A DNA stretch of 64,000 nt from assembly GCA_024663395.1 (NCBI GenBank), contig JANFAH010000002.1:5332001-5396000 (forward strand), read 5' to 3'. Of the stretch, positions 1-10,576 are shown one piece after another; position 1 is the first letter of the stretch, and the number at the start of each line of letters is the position of its first letter. Source of the DNA: Pisolithus tinctorius (taxonomy: Eukaryota; Basidiomycota; Agaricomycetes; Boletales; Pisolithaceae). The position numbers were made by a program, and so were the translations under genes. A model generated the notes under the pieces. It made no database searches. It was not told where the DNA came from and saw nothing but the letters and a program-made list of their open reading frames with translations.

Positions 1-463
1 CATCCAGCACTTTGCAGTTCGAACCGGTTCGTGGCCTCGAGGACATCACAGCACTAACATCATCGCTTAGGGCAGGTTCAGATGGTGTATCGTAGCTCTG
101 TGCGTGCTGGCAGGAACCCTTGCCTCCTCCCATTGTTCCCTCTTCGTCGCCCGATGCTCTTCAAGCTCTCGCTGCTGTCTGTGGCCGTTGAATGATTATT
201 ATTATTGGTGAGTACCTGCCAGCACTGATCTGAGTGTTTCACCCAGCTGACATGTTGCTATTCCCACTCCCATTATCTGCTTGGCGCTGATAGGCTTTCG
301 AAACCGATTTCCCACTCGCGACTTCGTCCACCATGATGCAGCATCTTACATCGACAAGTGGTAAGCCTAGTCTTTGTCAGCTGGGCGCTGGCTATGTCAG
401 CCAGCTCTTTTCGTCACTCCCCTGCTCGACTTCCTCCGGACGAGTCGCCACGCTCAGAGCATC

Positions 464-2282
464 ATGAGAGACTGTGAACTGTGGCCGGTCAGTACTTGAT
501 GACTCTCTTCCCTTCTGGCGCATTGATGTACTGTTCGTAATTAGCTTCTTATGCCTGCAGGAAGACCCTGCACACTCAGCGAGTTCGCTGCTGAGCGCTC
601 TGACCTCTCTGGTGACAAAGCAGGTTTGCTTGCTGTGGGGTTTAATGCCAGGTTAGTGGCCTGCCATGCTCGGTCCATCTCGTCCCTGACGAATGATACT
701 AGCGCTTGGATGTTTTCACTGCTTAACGTATTCTCATGGCATCGAGCCGGTACAGGTCAGTCCCATGAAATGCCCACCATCTTCCGTCACCTCTCCACCA
801 TCTCTCGGATGCTCCTCCACCCCTACTTTGTTTTCGATGGTCCAGACTGCCCTCAAATCAAGAGGGGAAAGGACGTCTTGGGCTGGTCCCCTCCATTGCT
901 CCTTGTGCAGCGCTTTCAGGAACTTCTGACGGCGTTTGGCTTCGATTGGCATGTGGTAGGTCGCTCACTGTGGATCTCGCTCAATGCTAATGCAACTCAC
1001 CAGGCTCCAGGAGAGGCAGAGGCAGAGCTCAGCTGCCATCAGTCATGTGGGTTTATTGATGCCATGGTGACCCCTTACAACGACGCACTACTGTTCGGTG
1101 CAACCTGCGTTCTCCATAGGTGAGTCTGTTCACACATAGAATCATGGCCGGTGCGACTGTCTGACTCTCCATAAACAATAGCATCCGTGGTGATGAAGAC
1201 GTGGAAGTCTACTCGGCAGAAGCCATAGAAAATAGTGCCGCCCTGGAATGGGGTGATCTCCTTCTGATCACGCTCATGAGCAGTGCAGACAGTGATGTAA
1301 GTACTGCATCTGGTACCCCGAATGCATTACCCAGTTCTGTGCGATTTACAGACAGGTTGCCGCTGGTGCGACACAGATGTCGCCTGCCGGTTGGTAGATT
1401 ATGGCTTTGGAAGGACCCTCCTTGAAGCTGCCATCTCACTCCAATTCATCGAGTTCATGGAATTCGTCACTAAGTGGCGCGATAATGTCTGTGAGGTACT
1501 AAGAACAGATCCTCAGCACTTCCTGGGATGTAGGTACCACGAGCTCGCTCGCATCATCAAGGAGGAATGCTTCGAGTTCCCTGACCCTGCCATCCTGGCA
1601 ATGTATCTGTCACCTCTTACCTCGTGGTCAGACGATGGACATTCCCCCATTACCTGTGTGATGTCTCGTCAGCCTAATCTCACCGCCCTGGCGGCATTCT
1701 GCTCGCAGTGCCTTGGCTGGCCACCAGATACTGTTCAGTCTGCGTTGATGGACGCTTGTGCTGGTGCAGCCATGCGTGCCCTTCTACAGGTGAGTTTCGC
1801 AATTATGCCAAATATGCCTATCCCATCTCATCATTCACCATATGCAGCTGCTGGGCAACGTCAATGGTGAGGGGCTGCGACGTGGCATTCAGGTCAACAG
1901 CTATTTCCACAAGTCGTTGCCTACCTACAGGCTCTCCATGCCAAGCTGGTTCCTTCCGTTGCCAGTGGAGGTGGATCTGTCAGCTGTTGTGCATACGTCA
2001 CCACTGGGCGAGGTCAGTAATGGTAACCCGTTCTATGAAATGGAGGTCCCTGCCATCGTGTTGGAATACTCGAGGCCCGACTTAGTGCAAGGCGCTGTCG
2101 CTCCATCCTCCCGGCCATCTTGCATGGAATTGGTGGATGAGGACGCTGGTCTTCGACTACCTGAGCCAATGGTTAATCTTGTTCCGCCAATTCCTGAAGC
2201 TAGAGTGATTGACTTGACAGGTGGCGAGGACACACCGTGTCTTGAAACTGGAGACGTTGTTCTCATGAGGAGTGAGGACTAG
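464..2282 (+). CDS. XPG/GEN1-like (Rad2 family) nuclease paralog, active site degenerate
   Basis: Multi-exon gene, start provisional at 464. Spliced exons give an XPG N-domain (GRPCTLSEFAAERSD, then VGFNARAW across an intron near 651-701), the block YFVFDGPDCPQIKRGK near 820-870, and the XPG I-region FDWHVAPGEAEAELS joined across an intron near 956-1003, then VTPYNDALLFGA. A helix-hairpin-like region follows near 1370-1440 (VDYGFGRTLLEAA), and a C-terminal chromatin-linker-like part ends at the stop at 2280. Rad2 enzymes cut flap or Holliday structures in the nucleus. Here the first catalytic Asp is Asn (GFNA where GVDA is usual), and the usual TDDSD is TPYND, so one further acidic ligand is lost. 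The GEAEAE acids and VFDG are kept. The frame stays open through all exons, which suggests a maintained but probably inactive paralog rather than a dead gene. Exon borders are inferred from GT-AG signals. Confidence 0.72.
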
Positions 2283-2459
2283 TCATGCCTAGTACATGTA
2301 TTTGTAGCATTGTATCAGTTCGTGAGTGGCACATTGCGTGCACTATTCATCCCATCCCTCACAAACTTTGAAGCCGTCAGCAGTGTACGGGTGCTCGTGT
2401 GATGTCAGTTTTGTTATGTTGTCCTTGGCCAGCTCCAGTCCGATGATGGCTCCCCTGGA

Positions 2460-2560
2460 GTCGCAAGCGAGGCTTGACGAAGAATACGCTCGCCTCATAC
2501 AGCACTGTCACAAGTCGACTTTCTTTTTCTTTTTCCCCTTCAGACAGCGTTGCTCCCCAC
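2460..2560 (+). repeat. Diverged single unit of the 58-bp repeat family
   Basis: The segment GACGAAGAATACGCTCGCC, followed by a pyrimidine stretch and CAGACAG...CTCCCCAC, matches the units of the large array at 5880-7512. It is an isolated outlying copy downstream of the XPG-like gene. The stretch 2560-2880 has no recognisable gene. Confidence 0.55.
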
Positions 2561-2879
2561 TTCTCAACAAATTATGGGGTGTGCGCGAGTCTATCTCATT
2601 GACTTCCCTGCCCGCTCTCGTTCTTGCGCTGTGTATCTGGCATCCTGATGCAACTGGACGATTGCTCTCTGTGATTGCCAACTCGGTCACATGCATCCCC
2701 CTATCTCCACGCCCCAATATTATCCGTCTCATTTATCTCACCTTCCTCGCATACTATATCTGGGGATCACACACAGCATGCCTATCTTATTCCTCATGAT
2801 TGTCAATTTTGCGATGCCCACAAATTGAAATATGCACTGGGCTTAGCCGGTGAGGTCTCATCGATACCACTGTCAAACC

Positions 2880-3440
2880 CGCCTCTGCGATTTCCTCCGC
2901 ACCCCCACCTATCCCCGTCGGTGTCGAAGATGTGTCAGCCAAAATTGCATCCGCATTGTCTTCGCAGGGGTACTCCTCGATGGAGCACATACACACCTTG
3001 CATCGAAGATGAAGACGTTCGCGTTCGTGTCACTCGCCATTTGGTAAACAGCTTTTGGCTGGGGTGGTACCCACCTCCACAACTTCCTTCACACCCCCAC
3101 CTATCCCCGTCAGTGTCGAAGATGCATCAGCCAAAATCGCATCCGCATCGTCTTTGCAGGGGTACTCCTCGATGGAGCACATACACACCTTGTCGTCGAA
3201 GATGGAGACGTTCGTGTTCATGTCACTCGCCGTTTGGTAAGCAGTTTTTGGCTGGGGTGGTACCCGCCTCTGCGACTTCCTCCACACCCCCACCTATCCC
3301 CGCCGGTGTCGAAGATGTATCAGCCGAAATCGCATCTGCATCATCTTCGCAGGGGTACTCCTCGATGGAGCACGTACACACCTTGTCGTCGAAGATGAAG
3401 ACGTTCGTGTTCGCGTCACTCGCTGTTTGGTAAACAACTT
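2880..3440. repeat. 192-bp tandem array, three units
   Basis: The string cacccccacctatccccg begins at 2900, 3092 and 3285, giving a period of 192-193 bp. Each unit also holds a block reading CTTGTCGTCGAAGATGAAGA and ends at TTTGGTAAAC. On the minus strand each unit is largely open in one frame (NTNVFIFDDKV, CSIEEYPCEDDADAI, SSTPAGIGGG), so the unit may descend from coding DNA. The FDDKV block also lies just inside the right terminal repeat of the 11105-19165 transposon (18676-18720). No intact gene is claimed. Confidence 0.75.
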
Positions 3441-3534
3441 ATGGCTCTACATCCATTTCATCGATACTAGAATTGCTTCCGTCCACCTTGCTGGAGTTTT
3501 GTAGATCAGTATCAACGAGAGCCCCCTGGAGTTG

Positions 3535-3569
3535 GAAATGAAGCCTCACGAAGAATATGCTCGCCGCGC
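3535..3569 (+). repeat. Left half of a 58-bp-family unit split by a solo LTR
   Basis: CACGAAGAATATGCTCGCC precedes the LTR. The matching right half (GTTGTGAGTTGTGGTCATTC, then GCAGACAGC) follows at 5409-5460. Joining the flanks through one GCGC copy restores one normal repeat unit, so this is the target site of the LTR insertion. Confidence 0.75.
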
Positions 3570-3894
3570 TGTCACACACCAAAGGTGTTGTGGACATGGT
3601 TACAGCTGACTCTGCCTAACTCGTCAACGAGTTGCGCACAATGCCCATGCATGCAGATGAAGACTAAAGGCCTCATGCGTAGAAAGACTGTTGGACGTGA
3701 ACAGTCATCCTTCGCACAAGATCGAGTCGTCAGTGCTAAAGAGAAAAGAGGAAGCGAGTTAAGCGTGCATTAAAGGTTTTTGGCGCCCGTGTACGGCATT
3801 CCGGTTTTCGTCGTATCTCCACCATTTCCAAAGATATCAACTTGGTTCGCATGCTCGCTTCAAGTGCTCAGCCCCACGATTCTTCCTTCCAAAT

Positions 3895-4452
3895 TTGGAG
3901 AGGATCCTCGCACCCTACACATTTCTACAGCACTCCATCCATCAGACGCTCATTTCGCTAAGTCCATCAATCATGGCCGCCTCTTCGTCAGTCGTCTCGC
4001 TTGTCTCATTTGCCAGAGACAGTGGCTACGTATATCTGCCAGGCGTTCCCACCAGCTTCCGTCCTGAAGCCCCCTGGTTCATCCCGTCGTTGTCAGCCCC
4101 ATCTCGTCCCATGCAGCTTGGTCAGCGTGTTCTCCTTGTCAGTATGACTTCCAGAAGGACATTCTTTGGTCACCTCAGGTCTGTCACTCAGTTAGAAAGG
4201 TCTTATGTGGTCGTTTCAGTCTCCCCCCTTGATGAAGCATATGGATCGTTCCTCCCTGCTCCCTGCACCGTCTTTATTCCAATCTCATCCATCATTCTTC
4301 CCACATTGCGACAGCTGCAGTATAATCTACTGTCCTCCAGCCTCCCTGATCGCATTCATGACGAGTATGACATGCATCTTGCCTTCCTACTGCAAGATCC
4401 AGCAGAAGACGTCCCCCCTTCTCCTCCTCCTCCATCAGAACCCTGTCCATGA
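3895..4452 (+). CDS. ORF of unknown function inside solo LTR copy A
   Basis: The 185-codon frame probably starts in reality at 3973 (MAASSSVVSLVSFARDSGYV). The product is unrecognised: Ser/Pro/Leu-rich, with a hydrophobic middle (CTVFIPISSIILPTLRQLQ) and a Pro-rich end (PPSPPPPSEPCP). The same frame is fully open in copy B at 61078-61635, with only scattered substitutions. Either it is selected or the two copies are too young to have decayed. An ORF inside an LTR is uncommon. No transmembrane call is made. Confidence 0.4.
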   Translation: MERILAPYTFLQHSIHQTLISLSPSIMAASSSVVSLVSFARDSGYVYLPGVPTSFRPEAPWFIPSLSAPSRPMQLGQRVLLVSMTSRRTFFGHLRSVTQLERSYVVVSVSPLDEAYGSFLPAPCTVFIPISSIILPTLRQLQYNLLSSSLPDRIHDEYDMHLAFLLQDPAEDVPPSPPPPSEPCP

Positions 4453-4884
4453 AGTTTTTGTTAACTTTGCTGAGAGGATGGAAGGGTGGGAGACGTGATC
4501 GCATATGCTCTCATTGCCCCACAGACCCCCAATGCCCTAGCCCCCTTTGACACCTGACTCATGCCCTTCAATTCTGGAATTAATACTTCCCTATCTGGAA
4601 ACACCATCCATCTGTCATGCCATCTTTGGGTCTAGAAATGTCTCCGCCGAGATCTGACTTGCATCGCCACCCCCTAATGTGATATCAGTGCGCTTACTCA
4701 GTTTCTGACTCTGTTTGACTCATTCTGTGATATTTTGACTATCCTTGACTCGTTCATTGCCAATACTTACCAATCCTCTCTGCTTGCTTACTTTTCATTT
4801 CTCACTTACTCATCATGATTACTCAGTCCTTACTCATTACTTACCAGGTGTTTGTGCCTTGTTTGTCACAAGCTGTGCTCCCCC

Positions 4885-4905
4885 CACAGTATATAAACCC
4901 CCATG
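4885..4905 (+). promoter_or_regulatory. TATA-like promoter element in LTR copy A
   Basis: The sequence AGTATATAAACCCCC near 4890 sits about 520 bp before the LTR end and is conserved in copy B near 62072. Its position fits a U3 core promoter. Transcription start and R boundary cannot be seen. Confidence 0.5.
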
Positions 4906-5481
4906 TACTTAGCTACCCACAATCAATTCAGAAGCAGTCCAGCAGTCAGTCCAGTGCCTATCTCATCGTCGACAGTTGAGGCTCCACGAAGGGGTCTATC
5001 TGTCATCATTTGTATACTTGGTAGTTGAGGCTCATTTGGAAGAGTCTACCTGCCTCCATTATTCATCTGAAGCTTCCTCTTAGTCAGCAGTCTTTGTCAT
5101 CCCTCCACTCCTGCGTAACTCGTCATTGACTTGCGCCAGGAGCACATCTTATTAAAGTCCATCATCCCAAGTCCTTTCAGCTGAACACCTTTGCTCTGTT
5201 CAGCATCCCCCATCCAATCATCACTTGCTTGTCTTCTCCTGCGTAACTCGTCGTCGACTTGCGCTAGGAGCACCTGCCATTGAAACTCCCCCCACTTTAG
5301 GTTTCTCTGCACTCCAGGTTCCGCGGAGGCAAACCACCACTCGCTTTTATTTGTCTTTTGGTGTTGGATTTGTTTGGTTTTCACCAGCATTCCACACTTT
5401 GACTCACAGCGCACAAGATCGTTGTGAGTTGTGGTCATTCATTTCCCCCGCGCAGACAGCTAATCCCATGTTGTACAATCT

Positions 5482-5725
5482 ATTGGTGAACCAGCTACTC
5501 AGATGATCATTAACACCTTCCACTACACCGGTGTATCCAGCAAAAATGTTGCACTCGATGCGCCTCGTCTGAAAGAAATCATCAACGTTGTGACCAATAT
5601 TGAAAACATGTTTGCGTGAACTTACCATATACTTGAAAGCTGATATCGCCTGGGACAGGATGCTGGCAAAGAACGCACAGCAAGAGCTCGCTTACACACT
5701 GCTTCAAACTTTGGTCTGGGAGGGC
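5482..5725 (+). pseudogene. RNA polymerase II largest-subunit (RPB1) pseudogene fragment
   Basis: The + strand reads [20 protein letters not shown] then [20 protein letters not shown], the near-invariant RPB1 block just before the trigger-loop region. After a frame change around 5610 it continues TIYLKADIAWDRMLAKNAQQ, ELAYTLLQT. Normal RPB1 is over 1,700 residues and essential; here only about 80 codons remain, with a +1 shift and a stop at about 5720, so it is dead. It is embedded between half-units of the 58-bp repeat family, downstream of LTR copy A. No intron is evident inside it. The stretch 5725-5860 shows nothing recognisable. Confidence 0.85.
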
Positions 5726-5859
5726 GAAGATCCACCATAAGTCACCACGGCTCCTTCAGCTGGTGTTCGATCATGCTAGAAGGGTGAATTGGTGAGCCAC
5801 ATCATTGCCCTGAGGAAGGCCCATTGATACCAACGTTAAAACAGTGGAGACAGGCTATA

Positions 5860-7512
5860 TCCAACGACGTCTCATCAAGGTCCCTCACACAGACAGCCTT
5901 TCTCCCCACTACAGGTATGCGAAACTTGACGAAGAGTGCGCTCGCCTTGTACAGGTGTGTTGCAGTCGTTCATTTGCCCTTGCACAGACAACCTTACTCC
6001 CTACTGCAGGTATTCGATGCTTGATCATTCGCTTCGCCTCGTACAGGTGTGTTGCACTCGTTCATTTTCCCTTGTGCAGACAGCCTTACTCCCCACTACA
6101 GGTATGCGAAGCCTGATCATTCGTTTCCGCTCACGCAGACAGCCTTACTCCCCAGCTGCAGGTATGCGAAGTTTGACGAAGAATATGCTCGCCTTGTACA
6201 GGACCACCATGAGTTGTGGCCATTTGCTTTTCCTTGCGCTGACAGCCTTACTCCCCAGCTGCAGGTATGTGAAGCTTGACGAAGAATATGCCCGCCCTGT
6301 ATGGGTCCATCGTACATCGCAGTCATTCGTTTTCCCTTGTGCAGACAGCCTAACTCCCCATTACAGTATGCGAAGCCTGATCGTCCGTTTCCCCTCGTGT
6401 AGACAGCCTTACTCCCTGTACGTTGCAGTCATTCATTTTCCCTCACGCAGACAGCCTAACTCCCCATTACAGTATGTGAAGCCTGATCGTTCGTTTCCCC
6501 TCGCGTAGACAGCCTTACTCCCTGTACATTGCAGTCATTCATTTTGCCTCGTGCAGACAGCCTAACTCCCCATTACAGTATGCAAAGCCTGATCGTTCGT
6601 TTCCCCTCGTGCAGACAGCCTAACTCCCCATTACAGTATGTACATCGCAGCTGTTCGTTTTCCCTCACGCAGACAGCCTAACTCCCCATTACAGTATGCG
6701 AAGCCTGATCGTTCATTTCCCCTCGCGCAGACAGCCTAACTCCCCATTACAGTATGCAAAGCCTGATCGTTCATTTCCCCTCGTGCAGACAGCCTAACTC
6801 CCCATTACAGTATGTACATCGCAGCTGTTCGTTTCCCCTCGCGCAGACAGCCTAACTCCCCATTACAGTATGTACGTTGCAGCCATTCGTTTTCCCTCGT
6901 GCAGACAGCCTAACTCCCCATTACAGTATGCGAAGCCTGATCATTCATTTCCCCTTGCACAGACAGCCTAACTCCCCATTACAGTATGTACATTGCAGCC
7001 ACTCGTTTTCCCTCACACAGACAGCCTAACTCTCCACTACAGTATGTGAAGCCTGATCTTTCATTTCCCCTCACGCAGACAGCCTTACTCCCCATATGTT
7101 GTGGTCATTCATTTTCCCTCACACAGACAGCTTAACTCCCCACTACAGTATGCAAAGCCTGATCTTTCATTTCCCCTCGCGCAGACAGCCTTACTCCCTG
7201 TATGTTGCAGTCGTTCGTTTTCCCTCGCACAGACAGCCTAACTCCCCATTACAGGTATGTGAAGCCTGATCTTTCATTTCCCCTCGCGCAGACAGCCTTA
7301 CTCCCCACCACAGGTATCCCAAGGTTGACGAAGAATATACCTGCCTCATACAGGACCATTGTAAGTTGCGGTCACTCATTTTCCCTCGCGCAGACAGCCT
7401 TACTCCCCACCACAGGTATGCCAAGCTTGACAAAGAATACGCCTGCCTCGTACAGGACCGTCGCAAGTTGTAGTCGTTCATTTTCCCTCATGCAGACAGC
7501 CTTGCTCCTCCC
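5860..7512 (+). repeat. 58-bp tandem array, roughly 28 units
   Basis: The core CAGACAGCCTWACTCCCC recurs every 57-59 bp (for example near 6342, 6401, 6449, 6507, 6554, 6612, 6670, 6729, 6787, 6844, 6902, 6961). Units alternate a TATGCGAAGCCTGATCGTTC type and a TATGTACATCGCAG type. Longer units near 5910, 6160 and 7320-7460 also carry a GACGAAGAATATGCTCGCC block. Nearly every unit has pyrimidines ending in GCAG, then about 22 nt ending in CAG, then GTATG, a layout that mimics acceptor, micro-exon and donor. Open frames across it are a by-product of the repeat. Confidence 0.85.
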
Positions 7513-7743
7513 TACTACACACCTGTCAAATACACATTCAATACTCTAGCATTACATTAGTACTACTTGACTTGCTGCACTTCATAGTACACACACGTCG
7601 AGACTTTCTGCCAAGTCCACTCGTGTATTAGAATTGAAATAAACGACTATTTGACATGGTAGCTAATGCCCCTGTGCTCGTGACTTCACACAACTCCCAC
7701 ATTGTGAAGTCAAGTTCGGGTCCATGATCAACGTCCTGTCATA

Positions 7744-10576
7744 ATGGCCAGACAGAAGGCATCGACTACCAAGTACCCTGCCTCGTCTGGGTCCCCGAAC
7801 AAGCCAAAAAAGAAGGTGAGGGTGTCTGCTGCAAAGGAACTGCCGAGCTTGCATACTGTCCATCAAATCAAGGAAGCCGGCAAGCAAACTCACCTGCGAG
7901 CAGCAAAGACGAGGGCAACATACTTTAGGCATGTCCGTCAAGCACGCTCATGGCTGGGGAGCCACTTTCCGGCAGAGGGGTCACCATCAGCTCTAAGCCA
8001 TGCTGTAGACAACTCGGAAGTCTACAGTGATCCCAATTTCAAGAACGTGTTTGAGTGTGTGCCAAACCAGTGCTCAGATAAAGCATTGGCACTTTACCTT
8101 TCATGGAAGGGATTCCAGGAGAATTGTAGCCAGAGCACGATCGACAGAATTCGAGCAGCGTTCAAGATGTTGTGGGACGAGGCGTGCGTGCCGTGACCAC
8201 TCATTTTACCCCTGTACTCATTGACTAATACCCTCAATGCACTGTTCCTCCCAACAGCGAGGGCACAACATTCCGCGGGCAATGGCATCACAACGACGCA
8301 TGACACCAATGGGAAGGTAACCCGGTCCTTTCAGCAGAAGTCGACAACATTGTTGCATCTATCAGGCACAAGGTTAACTCCGAAGGGGCTGAGCGAACGC
8401 ACTCAGGAGCCATGAAAAAGGAGTACATGGATCGGATCCTCACCTGGTCAGAATCTCTATGTCCCCTCGATGTCCCATTGCAGTATATTCGTCTCGCAAT
8501 GACAGGCTTGCAAGGGCTGCCGATGAGCGAGTGCTTGAGTAACAAGGCAAAGCTAGCAATCACACGGCACCTCGAATACTTGGCCTGTGGTGCCGTCGCA
8601 TTCACGCTCTGGACAAGGAAAGTGCTAGTGATCTATCTGTAATGTTAACAACGGTTTTGACAGCGACCCACAACAGGAACTACGAACTGGTGAAATTGAA
8701 GCGTGGAGATGTCCAGCTTGATGGGACTGTCATCAATGCTGTGTTCATGAAATACCTGCGAGGCGAGGAACATGCACTCACTATAAATGAGCTTAACACT
8801 TACTTTGAGATCCACTTGAGAAACCGAAAGGGATGGCAGAAAAAGCTGGACAAGGGGATGAGGGAAGCCGACTTGCGAAGTGCATCCATCCATCTTCATT
8901 GTGGTGTGGTGACGCATATCTGATCTTCTTCCTACCAAAGGTAATCGCTATAAGATTTATCCACGCCCCGATATGGGCAAGGCATGCGACGCCTTCCTAC
9001 GCCTTGTGTTCTGGATAAGGTGGGTCGAGCTTGTGCATCTCGACCGGCCAATGGCCGACGAGGACTTCCTGTTTCCCGCTATCGGTGTAAACAGCGTGCT
9101 GCAGCCGGGCGAGCCACTTTCCCATGACATGGTGCAGAAGTGGATTAACGAAGCGGTAGCGGGGTCCGGGATTCCTGGTACGTTCTCGACACATTGTTAC
9201 CATCAGGGTGGGGCACAATACAGATTCATGTTTGCCCCACTGGGGCAGTGATGGACCCTCGCACGGGTCCGGTGGTGGGGAGGGTGGGCAGAAGACGAGC
9301 ATGTGAGTTGCCCTCTTTCCTATCTGGGTGTGCAGCAGTTGATCAGCGTGTGTCATACTGACTTCTCTTTTGCTCCACGCCACCAATACAGCGCGATATG
9401 CTAATGCGCTACTTGCTTGACAAATTACACTGTTACAAAAACGACCACAGTGATGCGCTGCGTCCAGTCTCATGCGAGGCCGATGGTTCATTTGCAGGCG
9501 AAGCTGCACTCGCCAGGCCAGCCTCCACTGAGGCACTCAACATGGCCCACGCATCGCTAACAGCAGACGTGGCCTCGCTGCACTCGACCGTGAAAGAAGT
9601 CCACCAACAGCTCAGCGACATGAGCAACTTGGTCGCAAAGGCCCTAACCTTGCCCTCGACATACTTGGCTCGACCTGAAACAGTGTCGCATCAGGTAATG
9701 CCAGCGATCGGTGAGTCCATAAATGCTATAACAATTCTACCGCACCAACTGACTAGTTGCATGTATCAGTCCACTGGTCACCTGCACAGACCATGGCCTC
9801 GGTGCCTCCAGCAACCCAGTCCTTTTCCGTCCCAGCTGCCCAGTCCCACTTAAACGCATTCCCAGTCCTTTGGACCAGCACGACCTCATCATCCCCGGCA
9901 ATCCAGTCCGTTTCCATCCCAGCTGCCCATTTCTGCGCACCCGCCTTCAGTTTATAGCCAACTCTCGTGCAGTTCAGGATACCACGGGTTGTCCAGCCAT
10001 CAGACATCGATATCTCCATCTCGATGTCCCTCCCTTCTCATGTCAGACCACAGAGGACCAGTACCCACCCCTCAGTCCCTCTTCGCATCCCAAATGTGCC
10101 TGTCTTGCGTGTCGACGGGACACGGATGCCAAAATCCGACTCCTGGAGGGATGTAGTGCGCCACTGGATGGAAGGCGAGCCATGACTTGGCCTGTACGTT
10201 CCGCTCAAGGACTGGCCACACCACCACCGCAATGGGAAGCATGGGCGGCAGTTCAATACGAAGCACCACCAGCGAGGTGTCATCGCGACGGAATTCCTCA
10301 ATGAGTAAGTCAGTTTGTTTGCGTCACCACCTCCTGAGCTCCTCCTGGCAAACTCTGCCCTCTGAGTCTCTGATGATGTTTCCCTTCAGATTCCAAGGTG
10401 ACGAGGAAGCCTTCCTCAAGGCTTATGGAAGTGCCACCAGTCTAGGACACACAAGACTCCTCAAGGCGATCTTGGACGCTCGCAAACGGCATCCCAGAGA
10501 TGGGGAATGCCATCGTCACCTCGCCGACGAAGTCCATGACATTCCTTCGATGAGGCAATCCAGCAATGATCAGTAG
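7744..10576 (+). pseudogene. Tyrosine-recombinase-like gene of a fungal mobile element, inactivated
   Basis: Exon pieces run from MARQKASTTKYPASSG (7744) through core-binding helices (FRHVRQARSWLGSHF) and NYELVKLKRGDVQLDG near 8680, to the catalytic end FSTHCYHQGGAQYRFMFAPL near 9190-9245. After the break come WTLARVRWWGGWAEDEH and, past an intron, RDMLMRYLLDKLHCY with the presumed nucleophile Tyr. This fits phage-integrase-fold recombinases of Crypton or related fungal elements. Breaks: TGA at 8301-8303, TGA at 9249-9251 where Arg is expected, and TGA at 10183-10185 (family context EP-R-LGLYVPLKDW). The box-II HxxR Arg appears replaced by His (HCYH). The C-terminal tail (IPNVPVLRVDGTRMPKSDSW, then FQGDEEAFLKAYGSAT) is unassigned. 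Element ends were not found. Confidence 0.72.

Larger units (their letters stand above)
3570..5408 (+). mobile_element. Solo LTR-like element, copy A (1.84 kb, TG...CA, 4-bp TSD GCGC)
   Basis: The element starts TGTCACACACC and ends GACTCACA. It is flanked by perfect GCGC duplications at 3566-3569 and 5409-5412. A near-identical copy at 60753-62602 has its own distinct duplication, which fixes both ends independently. No internal domain, polypurine tract or primer site is seen, so the simplest reading is a very long solo LTR, with Gypsy-like TGTCACA ends. A TATA-like GTATATAAACC lies near 4891, fitting a U3/R promoter. A 185-codon ORF sits in the 5' third. Near the 3' end there are two copies of a CCTGCGTAACTCGTC motif, and a related palindromic block (AACTCGTCAACGAGTT) lies near the start. 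It could instead be a short non-autonomous retroelement. Confidence 0.82.

Noticed and set aside
1..463. Gene upstream of the XPG-like start
   Set aside because: Short frames and possible splice signals only. Probably 5' UTR and promoter; nothing recognisable.
7744..10576. Starship captain (DUF3435-type) of a giant element
   Set aside because: The sequence signature differs from captains I know, and no cargo boundaries or target-site pattern were found. Only a general tyrosine-recombinase call is supported.
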